From: Deltaproteobacteria bacterium | Lineage (GTDB): Bacteria > Desulfobacterota > Syntrophia > Syntrophales > UBA5619 | Length of the DNA: 9,179 nt | Direction: 5' to 3' | Assembly (NCBI GenBank): GCA_023487865.1 | Contig: JAMDBG010000028.1 | Location: 1 to 9,179 of the forward strand | Shown here: positions 1 through 6,426 of the stretch, piece after piece | Position numbering within the stretch: position 1 is the stretch's first letter | Layout of the letters: every line of letters starts with the position of its first letter | Program-made: the position numbers and the translations under genes | The notes under the pieces: model-generated | Told to the model about the DNA's origin: nothing | What the model saw: only the letters and a program-made list of their open reading frames with translations | Databases searched by the model: none

Positions 1-12
1 CCCCCCCGCCAA

Positions 13-36
13 CCCTCTCCCGTCAAGGGGAGGGGG
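13..36. repeat. C/G-rich imperfect inverted repeat downstream of the GntR gene
   Basis: A C-rich arm at 13-21 (CCCTCTCCC) faces a G-rich arm at 27-36 across the loop GTCAA at 22-26. CCC at 19-21 pairs with GGG at 27-29, and the outer part pairs with one bulge and one wobble. It begins 8 bp beyond the stop of the GntR gene. There is no T-run on the minus strand, so it is not a textbook intrinsic terminator. The composition resembles short dispersed intergenic palindromes of GC-rich bacteria. Whether it is repeated cannot be decided from one copy. Confidence 0.4.
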
Positions 37-44
37 AGATGGTG

Positions 45-728
45 TTATTTTTTCGTGGAGCGGATCCTGGCCAGCACCCGCGCTTCGGTGGTACGGATGT
101 GGGACTCCATCTCCCGGAGCGCTCCGCTCAGGGACTGCCGTTTCATCTCGGCCATGATCCGCTCATGCTCCTTGATCGCCTCGGTGGGCCGGGAGCCGAC
201 TTCGAGGCTCCGGAGGCCCGCCAGGTTGGTGAGGTCCCGGATCTCGTTGAGGGCGTTGATGAGATAGGTGTTCTCCGTCATCTCCGCGAGGAAGGCGTGG
301 AAGGTCATGTTGGCCCGGATCGATTCGAGGGGCTCCCCTTTGAGGGCGACCTTCCGGTACTGTGCCTGGATGCGTTCGATTTCGCCGAGGGAGGCCTTCG
401 TCAGGATGGGCACGATGTGGCGGATGACGGCAAGCTCGAGGGCGAGCCGCAGCTCGAAGAGGTTCTCCACATCCCGTTCGGTCAGCAGGTTTATCTTGAA
501 CCCTTTGCGCGGGAAGTAGGTGATGAGCCCGCGGGAGGCAAGGTGGATCAGCGCCTCGCGGACGGGAGTCCGGGAGATGCCCAGTTCGTTCGTGAGGCCG
601 GCCTCGGTGTACATCACCTCCTGCTCCAGCTTCTTCGAGAACATGGCCTCCTTGATCGTCGCCAGGGCCATCTCCTTGAGCGAAGGGGCGGGAAGCAGTT
701 TCCCCAGGTTCAGATTCGTTTGCGGCAT
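45..728 (-). CDS. GntR-family transcriptional regulator, FadR/FCD subfamily
   Basis: Probable ligand-responsive DNA-binding regulator of the adjacent transporter operon. The first ~80 residues form a winged helix-turn-helix with the typical GntR signature ELGISRTPVREAL, a recognition helix and the wing GLITYFPRKGFKI. The remaining ~145 residues are an all-helical FCD effector domain. Histidines at about residues 144, 188 and 210 match the three metal-binding histidines of FCD proteins, with 22 residues between the last two as in LldR-type members. The usual aspartate four residues before the first histidine is Asn (N140). Two ATGs are possible, at 734 and 728. The AGGAGG at 737-742 is 2 nt from the first and 8 nt from the second, so 728 is preferred (227 aa). 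That Shine-Dalgarno overlaps the tctA stop codon, indicating coupled expression and likely control of the tct genes. The effector is unknown but may be the transported acid. Confidence 0.9.
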   Translation of the reverse strand: MPQTNLNLGKLLPAPSLKEMALATIKEAMFSKKLEQEVMYTEAGLTNELGISRTPVREALIHLASRGLITYFPRKGFKINLLTERDVENLFELRLALELAVIRHIVPILTKASLGEIERIQAQYRKVALKGEPLESIRANMTFHAFLAEMTENTYLINALNEIRDLTNLAGLRSLEVGSRPTEAIKEHERIMAEMKRQSLSGALREMESHIRTTEARVLARIRSTKK

Positions 729-736
729 GACCATTT

Positions 737-742
737 CCTCCT
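737..742 (-). promoter_or_regulatory. Shine-Dalgarno of the GntR gene, overlapping the tctA stop
   Basis: A perfect AGGAGG on the minus strand shares bases with the tctA TAG stop (741-743). Its 8-nt spacing to the ATG at 728, against 2 nt to the ATG at 734, decides the start. It implies that ribosomes finishing tctA can reinitiate on the regulator gene. Confidence 0.75.
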
Positions 743-2258
743 AACAACTCCCCTTTGCTGCAGCAAGTCGGCCGGTTGCGAACCGCCAGGCCCACCGAAT
801 CAAGGGGTAGAGCAGGACCAGGATGGCGAGGCTGAGCAGCGTCGCCGAGATGGGCCGCGAAAAGAAATAGAGCGGATTGCCGGTCCGGGACATGATCAGG
901 GCCTTGCTCAGGTTGTTCTCCAGCATCGGTCCGAGAACGAAGGCCAGGATCAGCGGGGCGGGCTCCACGCCGAAGCGTTTCATGAGGTACCCCATCAGGC
1001 CGAACAGGATCGTCGTCGCCAGGTCGCTGATACTGTTCTTCAGGGCGTACGCCCCGAGCATTACGAACATGATGATGAGCGGCGAGAGGATCCCGTAGGG
1101 CACCTTGAGGAGCTGGACGAAGAGCCCGATCAGCGGCACGTTGAGGACCATGAGCATGACGTTGCCGATGTACATGCTGGCGATCACGCCCCAGAACACG
1201 TCCGGCCACTTGAGGAGCAGGAGCGGCCCCGGCGTGACGCCGTGGAGCATCATCGCCGCCAGCATCAGGGCAAGGACGCTGTTGGTGGGGATGCCGAGCG
1301 TCAGGAGCGGCACGAACCCCCCGGCGGTGGCGGCGTTGTTCGCCGTCTCGGGTCCCGCCACCCCTTCGACGGCGCCGTGCCCGAACTCTTCCGGCCGCTT
1401 GGAGACCCGCTTTTCGAGCGCATAGCTCACGAGCGAGGCGACAGCCGGCATCCCTCCCGGAATGACCCCGACGCCGAACCCGAGGAAACTCCCCCGCGCG
1501 ATCGGCCCGGCCGCCCGCTTCCAGTCCCCGGCCGTCGGCAGAAGACTCTTGGGGGTTTCGAGAACCGACCCCTGCGCCTCCCGTTTTTCGATGTTGTAGA
1601 GGATCTCGCCGAGGCCGAAGATCCCCATGGCCAGCGGCACCAGGCCTATTCCATCCTGGAGGTACAGGGTGCCGAATACGAACCGGTCCACCCCCTGGAT
1701 GTCATCCGTTCCGATCGTCCCCAGCAAGAGCCCGACACACGCCATGAGGAGCCCCTGGGCGCGGGATTTCCCCGTCAGCCCGCCGATGCAGGTAAAAGCG
1801 AAGAACAGGAGGGCGAACATCTCCGGCGCTCCGAACTTCAGGGCCGTCTCGGCCAGGAAGGGGGAGATCAGCATCACTGCGATCACGCTCACGGTGCCGC
1901 CGATGAACGAGCCGAATGCGGACAACCCGAGCGCCGGGCCCGCCCGCCCCTGGCGGGCCATCTGATAGCCGTCGATGCAAGTGACGACGGACGCGGCCTC
2001 GCCCGGGATGTTGACGAGGATCGAGGTGATCGAGCCCCCGTACATGGCGCCGTAATAGATCCCCGCCATCATGATCAGGGCCGTTACCATGTCCATGCCG
2101 ATGGTGATCGGCAGGAGGAGCGCGATCGTGGCCGTGGGTCCCAGGCCGGGCAGCACGCCGATCACCGTCCCGATGAAAGCCCCAAGGAAGACGGCAATGA
2201 GGTTTCCGGGCGTGAGCGCGATGGCGAATCCGTGGAACAGAGCACCGATGGTATCCAA
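741..2258 (-). CDS. tctA: Tripartite tricarboxylate transporter, large membrane subunit TctA
   Basis: Large integral membrane subunit (about 11-12 predicted helices, 505 aa, normal family length). It carries the ion-coupled transport step of a TTT system in the inner membrane. Family hallmarks are visible: the N-terminus DTIGALFHGFAIALTP, the PGLGPTATIALLLP motif near residue 37, YYGAMYGGSITSILVNIPGE near residue 68, and a second-half repeat PGGMPAVASLVSYALEKRVS followed by GIPTNSVLALML. The frame also opens with a GTG at 2264, but the AGGAG at 2264-2268 touches that codon. The TTG at 2258 has a proper 5-nt spacing and gives the usual TctA N-terminus, so I place the start there. It follows tctB by under 20 bp and precedes the GntR gene by 12 bp. 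Substrates of TctA homologues include citrate, other di/tricarboxylates and aromatic acids; nothing here identifies this one. Confidence 0.95.
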   Translation of the reverse strand: MDTIGALFHGFAIALTPGNLIAVFLGAFIGTVIGVLPGLGPTATIALLLPITIGMDMVTALIMMAGIYYGAMYGGSITSILVNIPGEAASVVTCIDGYQMARQGRAGPALGLSAFGSFIGGTVSVIAVMLISPFLAETALKFGAPEMFALLFFAFTCIGGLTGKSRAQGLLMACVGLLLGTIGTDDIQGVDRFVFGTLYLQDGIGLVPLAMGIFGLGEILYNIEKREAQGSVLETPKSLLPTAGDWKRAAGPIARGSFLGFGVGVIPGGMPAVASLVSYALEKRVSKRPEEFGHGAVEGVAGPETANNAATAGGFVPLLTLGIPTNSVLALMLAAMMLHGVTPGPLLLLKWPDVFWGVIASMYIGNVMLMVLNVPLIGLFVQLLKVPYGILSPLIIMFVMLGAYALKNSISDLATTILFGLMGYLMKRFGVEPAPLILAFVLGPMLENNLSKALIMSRTGNPLYFFSRPISATLLSLAILVLLYPLIRWAWRFATGRLAAAKGSC

Positions 2259-2263
2259 AAACA

Positions 2264-2268
2264 CTCCT
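2264..2268 (-). promoter_or_regulatory. Shine-Dalgarno favouring a TTG start for tctA
   Basis: AGGAG on the minus strand lies 5 nt before the TTG at 2258, but overlaps the first base of the alternative GTG at 2264. Spacing therefore supports the TTG codon. The next in-frame methionine is far inside the conserved N-terminal region. Confidence 0.55.
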
Positions 2269-2276
2269 AAAAATCC

Positions 2277-2726
2277 CTACCAGCCCCTGGGCAGAGGGAT
2301 CACCCCCAGGGGAAGGGTGACCTTCAGCAGGACGCGAAAGAGGATGAGCGTGATGACCGCCGCCGAGGTCGAGGTTATTGTGGTCGAAAGCCAGGTGCGG
2401 CCCTCCACCCAGCGGAACTGGACGAAAAGCACGATGGCGGTCGTTAGCAGATAGCCGAGCGGCTCCAGCGCGACCACATAGAAGAACAGGGTTCCGAGGG
2501 CGATTGCCAACTTCTCCCAGCGCGATCCGCCTGCCGCAGCCGGCGCGCCCGGGGTGGGGCGCAGGATGAGCGCCAGGCCCAAGCCCGCCGTCACCACCGC
2601 GACGACCAGCGGCCAGAACCCCGCGCCCGGGGATTTGGGGCTCCCCAACCCAAACCCCCAGGAGGCAGCGGCGACCGGCAGCGCCAGAACAAGCGCCCCC
2701 CAACCGAGAAATCGATCCACGTTCAT
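2277..2726 (-). CDS. tctB: Tripartite tricarboxylate transporter, small membrane subunit TctB
   Basis: Small membrane subunit of the TTT system (149 aa, typical size), family DUF1468/TctB. Four hydrophobic helices are visible, at about residues 7-25, 36-56, 72-100 and 112-137. Between the first two is the characteristic SPGAGFWPLVVA segment. LEPLGYLLTT is the usual motif of the third region, and the tail LPLGVIPLPRGW matches the family end. TctB sequences are poorly conserved, so the call rests on these motifs, the topology and the position between tctC and tctA. It begins 43 bp after tctC. No strong Shine-Dalgarno precedes the ATG; GGGAA about 10 nt upstream is the best candidate. Confidence 0.92.
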   Translation of the reverse strand: MNVDRFLGWGALVLALPVAAASWGFGLGSPKSPGAGFWPLVVAVVTAGLGLALILRPTPGAPAAAGGSRWEKLAIALGTLFFYVVALEPLGYLLTTAIVLFVQFRWVEGRTWLSTTITSTSAAVITLILFRVLLKVTLPLGVIPLPRGW

Positions 2727-2769
2727 ACGGTCTGCGTTCCCGAATGCGTCACTACGAACATCATGCCGG

Positions 2770-3726
2770 TTACTTCTTCACCGACTCGCCGATCTGATCG
2801 TACATGCTCTTCAGGGCCTTCCGGAAATCTTCCCCGTTGAGGTAGGACAGCTCGAGCTTCAGCTTGTCCGCGCTCGCCTTGAACTGCGGATCGTCATAGG
2901 CCTTCTTCACGGCGTCGTGGAGCTTCTGCCGGATCGGTGCGGGAACTCCCTTGCGGACCACGAACCCCTTCTGGTTGTCGATGTAGACGTCGTAACCAAG
3001 CTCGCGCATCGTCGGTGCGTTCGGCTCGGTCGGCGAGCGTTCGAGGGCCGTGATGGCCAGGCACCGCACGCGGCCTCCCTGCACCAGCGCGTAGGCCTCG
3101 TTCGGCGAGGCCATGGCCACGTTCACATGGCCGCCGGCCAGGGCGGTCAGGTTTTCGGCCCCTCCCTTTTGGGGCACATTGATCAGTCGGATACCCGTCC
3201 GCTTTTCGGTCACCAGCATGCTGGAATGGTGGATGCCGCCGACACCTGCGGTGCCGTACGTGTATTTCTCCGGATTCTTTTTTGCGTCCGCGATGAAGTC
3301 CTTCATGGTTTTCCACGGGCTGTCGGTCCGCACGTAGAACCCGACCCTCTCCACCATGAGGCGGATGACAGGATCGAAGTCGGTGATGGGATTGAACGGC
3401 AGGGTCTTGAAATGGGGGACCGAGACCGTCTCGCTGCCTCCCGCCACGAGAAGCGTATAGCCATCAGGTTTTGCGTTGTACACATACTGCGAGCCGATGA
3501 TCCCGGTGGCTCCCGGCTTGTTGTTCACGACCAGGGGCTGGCCCAGGTACTTCGCGGCCACGTCGGAGATGGCGCGGGCAACCATATCGGTTCCGCCACC
3601 GGGGGCGAACCCGACCACCACCTCGATGGGCTTGGTGGGAAATTCCTGCGCCGCTGCCGGTATTGAGCCGAACAGGGCCACACAGGCTAAAACCAAAATC
3701 CAAACACTGTTCCATTTTTTCATCAT
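2770..3726 (-). CDS. tctC: Tripartite tricarboxylate transporter substrate-binding protein, TctC/Bug family
   Basis: Periplasmic receptor that binds the substrate and hands it to TctA/TctB (318 aa precursor, normal length). The N-terminus is a clear signal peptide: a KK charged start, a hydrophobic core at residues 8-22, and a likely signal peptidase I cut after the AAA at residues 24-26. The mature protein shows Bug-family motifs in order: FPTKPIEVVVGFAPGGGTDMVAR, where the loop contacts the ligand carboxylate in known Bug structures; NKPGATGIIGSQYV; PDGYTLL; YTYGTAGVGGIHH; and GGHVNVAMASP. C15 lies in a weak lipobox-like context (VLAC) inside the core, and the downstream AAA site makes a lipoprotein less likely. 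AGGAGG at 3732-3737 is 5 nt from the first ATG and 8 nt from a second ATG at 3723, so either could be used. It is the first gene of its operon. Confidence 0.96.
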   Translation of the reverse strand: MMKKWNSVWILVLACVALFGSIPAAAQEFPTKPIEVVVGFAPGGGTDMVARAISDVAAKYLGQPLVVNNKPGATGIIGSQYVYNAKPDGYTLLVAGGSETVSVPHFKTLPFNPITDFDPVIRLMVERVGFYVRTDSPWKTMKDFIADAKKNPEKYTYGTAGVGGIHHSSMLVTEKRTGIRLINVPQKGGAENLTALAGGHVNVAMASPNEAYALVQGGRVRCLAITALERSPTEPNAPTMRELGYDVYIDNQKGFVVRKGVPAPIRQKLHDAVKKAYDDPQFKASADKLKLELSYLNGEDFRKALKSMYDQIGESVKK

Positions 3727-3747
3727 ACATTCCTCCTACGTGGGTTG

Positions 3748-3765
3748 ATCCCGTGGATTCGGGAT
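3748..3765 (-). promoter_or_regulatory. Inverted repeat in the tctC leader
   Basis: ATCCCG at 3748-3753 and CGGGAT at 3760-3765 form a perfect 6-bp stem with a 6-nt loop. The repeat lies 10 nt upstream of the AGGAGG of tctC. In the minus-strand transcript it would fold just before the ribosome-binding site. It could equally be a regulator binding site. No T-run follows, so it is not a terminator. Confidence 0.3.
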
Positions 3766-3886
3766 TGCCGTAGCTAAAAACGCTTTTTTACATTCTGGTA
3801 TGGACGGTTACGAAGTTTTCCGGATTGCATCATTCACCTCCGGGGCTGGTGTTTCTGGGCGATTGCGACTACGGCAACTGGTATGT

Positions 3887-3917
3887 AGTATGTGATATAT
3901 TAATAGAAAATTGTCAA
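3887..3917 (-). promoter_or_regulatory. Candidate sigma-70 promoter of the tct operon
   Basis: The minus strand reads a perfect TTGACA box at 3912-3917. A CATACT at 3887-3892 (4 of 6 matches to TATAAT) follows at 19 nt, which is longer than optimal. The region between them is strongly AT-rich, unlike the flanking coding DNA, and contains TATTAATATAT, which might serve as the -10 with another upstream element. The -35 is convincing, while the -10 is ambiguous. Transcription from here would give a leader of roughly 150 nt before tctC. The rest of the 299-bp gap between 3727 and 4025 holds no credible gene. Confidence 0.5.
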
Positions 3918-3918
3918 G

Positions 3919-3950
3919 AAAAAAATCTTAGAACGATACGGCCGCCGATC
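3919..3950 (-). terminator. Weak candidate terminator of the homocysteine operon
   Basis: On the minus strand a short GC stem (GATCGG/CCG-T-ATC around 3935-3950) is followed about 9 nt later by seven T residues at 3919-3925. The stem is short and bulged, and the T-run is further away than in good intrinsic terminators. The T-run directly abuts the TTGACA of the tct promoter. Position after the UPF0280 gene makes it plausible, but it may not be functional. Confidence 0.25.
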
Positions 3951-4025
3951 TCTTTGTGGCTTTGCAGGAGTTGGGCCAGGGGTGGCTCTTATAGGTCTTG
4001 CCGTCCGCGGATATAAGGATGCCGG

Positions 4026-4718
4026 TCAGCCCGTCTTGACGAGCGGAGGGAGCTTCCCCGCAATTCCCACATAGCCGTCCTTGACGATCAGGACACCGCT
4101 GACACCCTCGATGGAAACCACATGATTGAGGGCCGGCTCGACATCGGCAACGGTTTTGACAAGGTTCGCGGCCAGGGTCGCCGCGGCATCCGCCAGGGCT
4201 CCGTCTTTGGCGACAATCGTGGCCAGATCGCATTGGCCGAGGCTCAGCGAATGACCCATCTTCCCCGAGGACGAACAGATGGAAAGGGGGGTGTCGGACG
4301 CCTCCAGTGAAAACGCTAGCCGGCCGATCTGTCCCGATTCGCCCGGATAGAGACCGATGACCACGGACTCGGTCGTCCATAGATAGATATCACCGCCGTT
4401 ATCGACGATTGCCTCTTCGGCACCGGCCCTCACAGCGGCCTCGACCGCAAGCTGCGCCATGGCGCCGGCGACGGCGGCCATCGGTCCGACGCCCACCGTA
4501 TCCGCGGCGCGGGCCATCCGCCGCGCCACTTCGGGTGCATCGGCGCCGACCGCAACGGGCTCCAGCGAATGCTGAAAACGGGGATCCCGCCGGATATAAT
4601 CCTCCAGAATGGCCCTTTGCCGGACGATCTCCTGCGTAACAACGGCAAACGGCTCGCAGCAGATACGGAGGACCGCTTCTTTATGGACGAACGTTCTGTA
4701 TACCCGTTTGCGGTTCAT
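4026..4718 (-). CDS. UPF0280 (COG2122) family protein, ApbE-like, linked to homocysteine synthesis
   Basis: A 230-aa protein of the UPF0280/COG2122 family, related in fold to ApbE FAD:protein FMN transferases. Visible motifs are GVGPMAAVAGAMAQLAVEAA (residues 76-95), IVDNGGDIYLW (104-114), SICSSSGKMGHSLSLGQCD (146-164) and DGALADAAATLAANLV (172-187). The last resembles the ApbE C-terminal metal/flavin region. It is probably cytoplasmic, with no signal peptide. COG2122 genes co-occur with COG1900 and NIL-ferredoxin genes in anaerobes and have been implicated genetically in homocysteine formation, but the biochemical role is unsettled. The ATG at 4718 gives the family's usual start (MNRKRVYRTF) and lies 26 nt after the ferredoxin stop, although no good Shine-Dalgarno precedes it. 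An upstream in-frame ATG at 4763 would overlap the ferredoxin gene and also lacks a ribosome-binding site. A flavin-handling role is inference. Confidence 0.88.
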   Translation of the reverse strand: MNRKRVYRTFVHKEAVLRICCEPFAVVTQEIVRQRAILEDYIRRDPRFQHSLEPVAVGADAPEVARRMARAADTVGVGPMAAVAGAMAQLAVEAAVRAGAEEAIVDNGGDIYLWTTESVVIGLYPGESGQIGRLAFSLEASDTPLSICSSSGKMGHSLSLGQCDLATIVAKDGALADAAATLAANLVKTVADVEPALNHVVSIEGVSGVLIVKDGYVGIAGKLPPLVKTG

Positions 4719-4744
4719 GGATTTTCGGGGCGGCCGTGGCGTCC

Positions 4745-5167
4745 CTAGAATGCCGATGTGCATGCGGCGAAGGGACAGACACGGATGCATGCCAGGCACT
4801 CGATGCACTGGGATTCGTCGTAGGCGATCTTGCGTGTGGCGTCGTTTTCGATTTTCAGCGCCCCGATGAATGACGCAACCGTGAAATAACCGCAATGGGT
4901 GCACCGCTCCTCGTCGCGAATCACCCCTTTTCCAGAATAATTGACAATGACGTTGAAGGTCTTTACAAAATCGATTCCGCCCTGGATCTCTTTTTCCGTA
5001 CCGGTGACGTCCAGGACGAGGTACCCTTCCTCCTCGGGCGTGACCTTGGCGCGAAAGACATTGACGACGAGGTGATGGTCCTTGACAAGATGGTAGATGA
5101 TCGGCTTGTCGCATTCGCACTTGGGAAAGTAGAACATCAGTTTTTTGGTCACGGTTGCGTCATTCAT
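4745..5167 (-). CDS. NIL-domain ferredoxin, iron-sulfur subunit of the aspartate-semialdehyde sulfurtransferase system
   Basis: A 140-aa protein with an N-terminal NIL domain (about residues 5-78, a ferredoxin-like fold also found at the end of methionine ABC transporter ATPases) and a C-terminal iron-sulfur region. The second motif is intact: C121-IE-C124-LA-C127-IRV-C131-P, with an extra C136. The first motif starts C89-TH-C92-G, but the positions of the third and fourth cysteines hold F95 and S99. The protein corresponds to the methanogen partner MA1822, thought to supply electrons or sulfur to the COG1900 enzyme that makes homocysteine. It overlaps the preceding gene by ATGA, so the two are translationally coupled. 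GGGAG at 5176-5180 lies 8 nt before the ATG. Family membership is secure; cluster number and redox behaviour are not. Confidence 0.88.
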   Translation of the reverse strand: MNDATVTKKLMFYFPKCECDKPIIYHLVKDHHLVVNVFRAKVTPEEEGYLVLDVTGTEKEIQGGIDFVKTFNVIVNYSGKGVIRDEERCTHCGYFTVASFIGALKIENDATRKIAYDESQCIECLACIRVCPFAACTSAF

Positions 5168-6354
5168 CGGGGCGGCTCCCTTTTCACAAGCGGTTTCATT
5201 TTTGTGTCTTTAGGCAGAAAGGCAATCGGCGCGGCCAGCAGGAAATCGCCCCGCCGGATTTCATCCGCCAGCAGATTGGCGATCTCCAGGGCCTTGTAAT
5301 ACGAAGACAGGGAACCGACCTCCACGGTCCGGCCGTCGACCTGGATCCGGCCGGTGCGCAGTTGCTCGTAGCTGACGTGACCGATGACCTTGCCCGTATT
5401 TTGCGGATAATCGGCCCCGTAATCGACCACCGGCGCCAGGATATCCCGGTCGCGCACGCAGGTGCGTCTCAGGACTTCCTCATTGAGGATGGGAATGGGA
5501 ATGCCTACCCCCAGGGAGAGCGAAACACCGTATCCGATGAAGCTGACGCCCCGGACAAACTCCTTGCGCATCTGCTTCATGTCGGCGGTCAGCGCCAGCG
5601 TTCCCGCTCCGCCGGTAGGCACGCCGTCCGGCGTTCTGCCGACGCCGCCGGCGTGCTGCGTCCCTTCGGCGTACACATGCCCCTGCGCGCCGGCCAGCCA
5701 GACACGCGTGCCTACCCCGATGGTCTCGTAGTAGGGGTCGTTGAGCAGCGGCGACAATTGCCCCGCGGAGCAGTAATTCGCGTTTTTCTGACGGGGCTCG
5801 AGCTTGCCCATGTAGGTGTAAATCGTATGGTCCGACCGGTTGATCGCCACATTGTAATTCTGGTAGCAGTTTCGCGGATTGACCATGATCGCCTGATTCA
5901 GGTCCCGGATGGTGAAGTAGGTGCGGATCTCCCGGAGCGGATAACAGTCCGTGCCGTAGGAGAGGGCGAAAAGCTGAAGCTTTTTCCCCGCCACAAGGTC
6001 CTCGATCACGTGACCGCCGCCGTACCGGAACTCGCCGGGCGGATACATGTTGGCCGGATCTCCGTGACGGAGCTGCGTCGCCCCCAGATAGACATCCACT
6101 GCAGCGAGGCCCGTGTAGACGAGCACATCGGCGACCCATGCCTCGGACATGCGGATCTTCGGCTTGGAATGTCCGAAGTTCAAAAAGCATCCCGACGAAC
6201 ACATCGGTCCGAATGTGGCGGTCGTGACGACGTCCACCTCTTCGGCCGCGGCCTGGAGGCCCTTTCTGTCCACGTAATCCATGATCTCATCGGCCGTCAG
6301 CACCACGGCTTTCCCGGAATCGATACGATCGTTGATCTGTTCATACGTTTTCAT
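5164..6354 (-). CDS. Homocysteine biosynthesis protein, DUF39/COG1900 (L-aspartate semialdehyde sulfurtransferase family)
   Basis: A cytoplasmic enzyme of the DUF39/COG1900 family. Its Methanosarcina relative (MA1821, EC 2.8.1.16) converts L-aspartate semialdehyde and sulfide-derived sulfur to homocysteine. The 396-aa length fits the form without C-terminal CBS domains. Visible landmarks are TYEQINDRIDSGKAVVLTADE at the start, TTATFGPMCSSGCF with two cysteines (C52 and C56), ALSYGTDCYPLRE (C137), NPRNCYQNYNVAINRSD, a glycine-rich GVGTRVWLAGAQGHVYAEGT segment and GVGIPIPILNEEVL. C52 and C137 are good candidates for the paired catalytic cysteines known in the methanogen enzyme; this assignment is inferred from motif position. 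The ATG at 6354 follows GGGA at a 9-nt distance. An in-frame GTG at 6369 would add five residues but has no better ribosome-binding site. It is the first gene of the three-gene homocysteine cassette. Confidence 0.93.
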   Translation of the reverse strand: MKTYEQINDRIDSGKAVVLTADEIMDYVDRKGLQAAAEEVDVVTTATFGPMCSSGCFLNFGHSKPKIRMSEAWVADVLVYTGLAAVDVYLGATQLRHGDPANMYPPGEFRYGGGHVIEDLVAGKKLQLFALSYGTDCYPLREIRTYFTIRDLNQAIMVNPRNCYQNYNVAINRSDHTIYTYMGKLEPRQKNANYCSAGQLSPLLNDPYYETIGVGTRVWLAGAQGHVYAEGTQHAGGVGRTPDGVPTGGAGTLALTADMKQMRKEFVRGVSFIGYGVSLSLGVGIPIPILNEEVLRRTCVRDRDILAPVVDYGADYPQNTGKVIGHVSYEQLRTGRIQVDGRTVEVGSLSSYYKALEIANLLADEIRRGDFLLAAPIAFLPKDTKMKPLVKREPPR

Positions 6355-6426
6355 AGTTTCATTTCCCACAGAAGGATAGGATGGTTCAACTGCGTCGGGC
6401 GCATTTCCTGCACATCTTCATTGTTT

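Noticed and set aside
39..2270. A 743-codon open frame on the plus strand opposite the GntR and tctA genes
   Set aside because: It is antisense to two clearly conserved proteins. Its translation is rich in Arg, Gly, Asp, Glu and His, with no recognisable domain, as expected for the mirror frame of GC-rich coding DNA. The gene boundary between tctA and GntR falls inside it.
2554..3666. A 370-codon plus-strand open frame opposite tctC and part of tctB
   Set aside because: Antisense to a signal-peptide-bearing Bug receptor with intact family motifs. No Shine-Dalgarno and no recognisable protein.
3928..4380. A 150-codon minus-strand frame overlapping the 3' end of the UPF0280 gene and running into the intergenic gap
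   Set aside because: It is a shifted frame over the conserved UPF0280 sequence. The extra tail (3928-4025) has no motif or ribosome-binding site.
4719..5120. Upstream extension of the UPF0280 reading frame into the ferredoxin gene
   Set aside because: The frame stays open by chance across the ferredoxin gene, but the translation there is Arg-rich and unlike UPF0280. The family N-terminus begins at the ATG at 4718.
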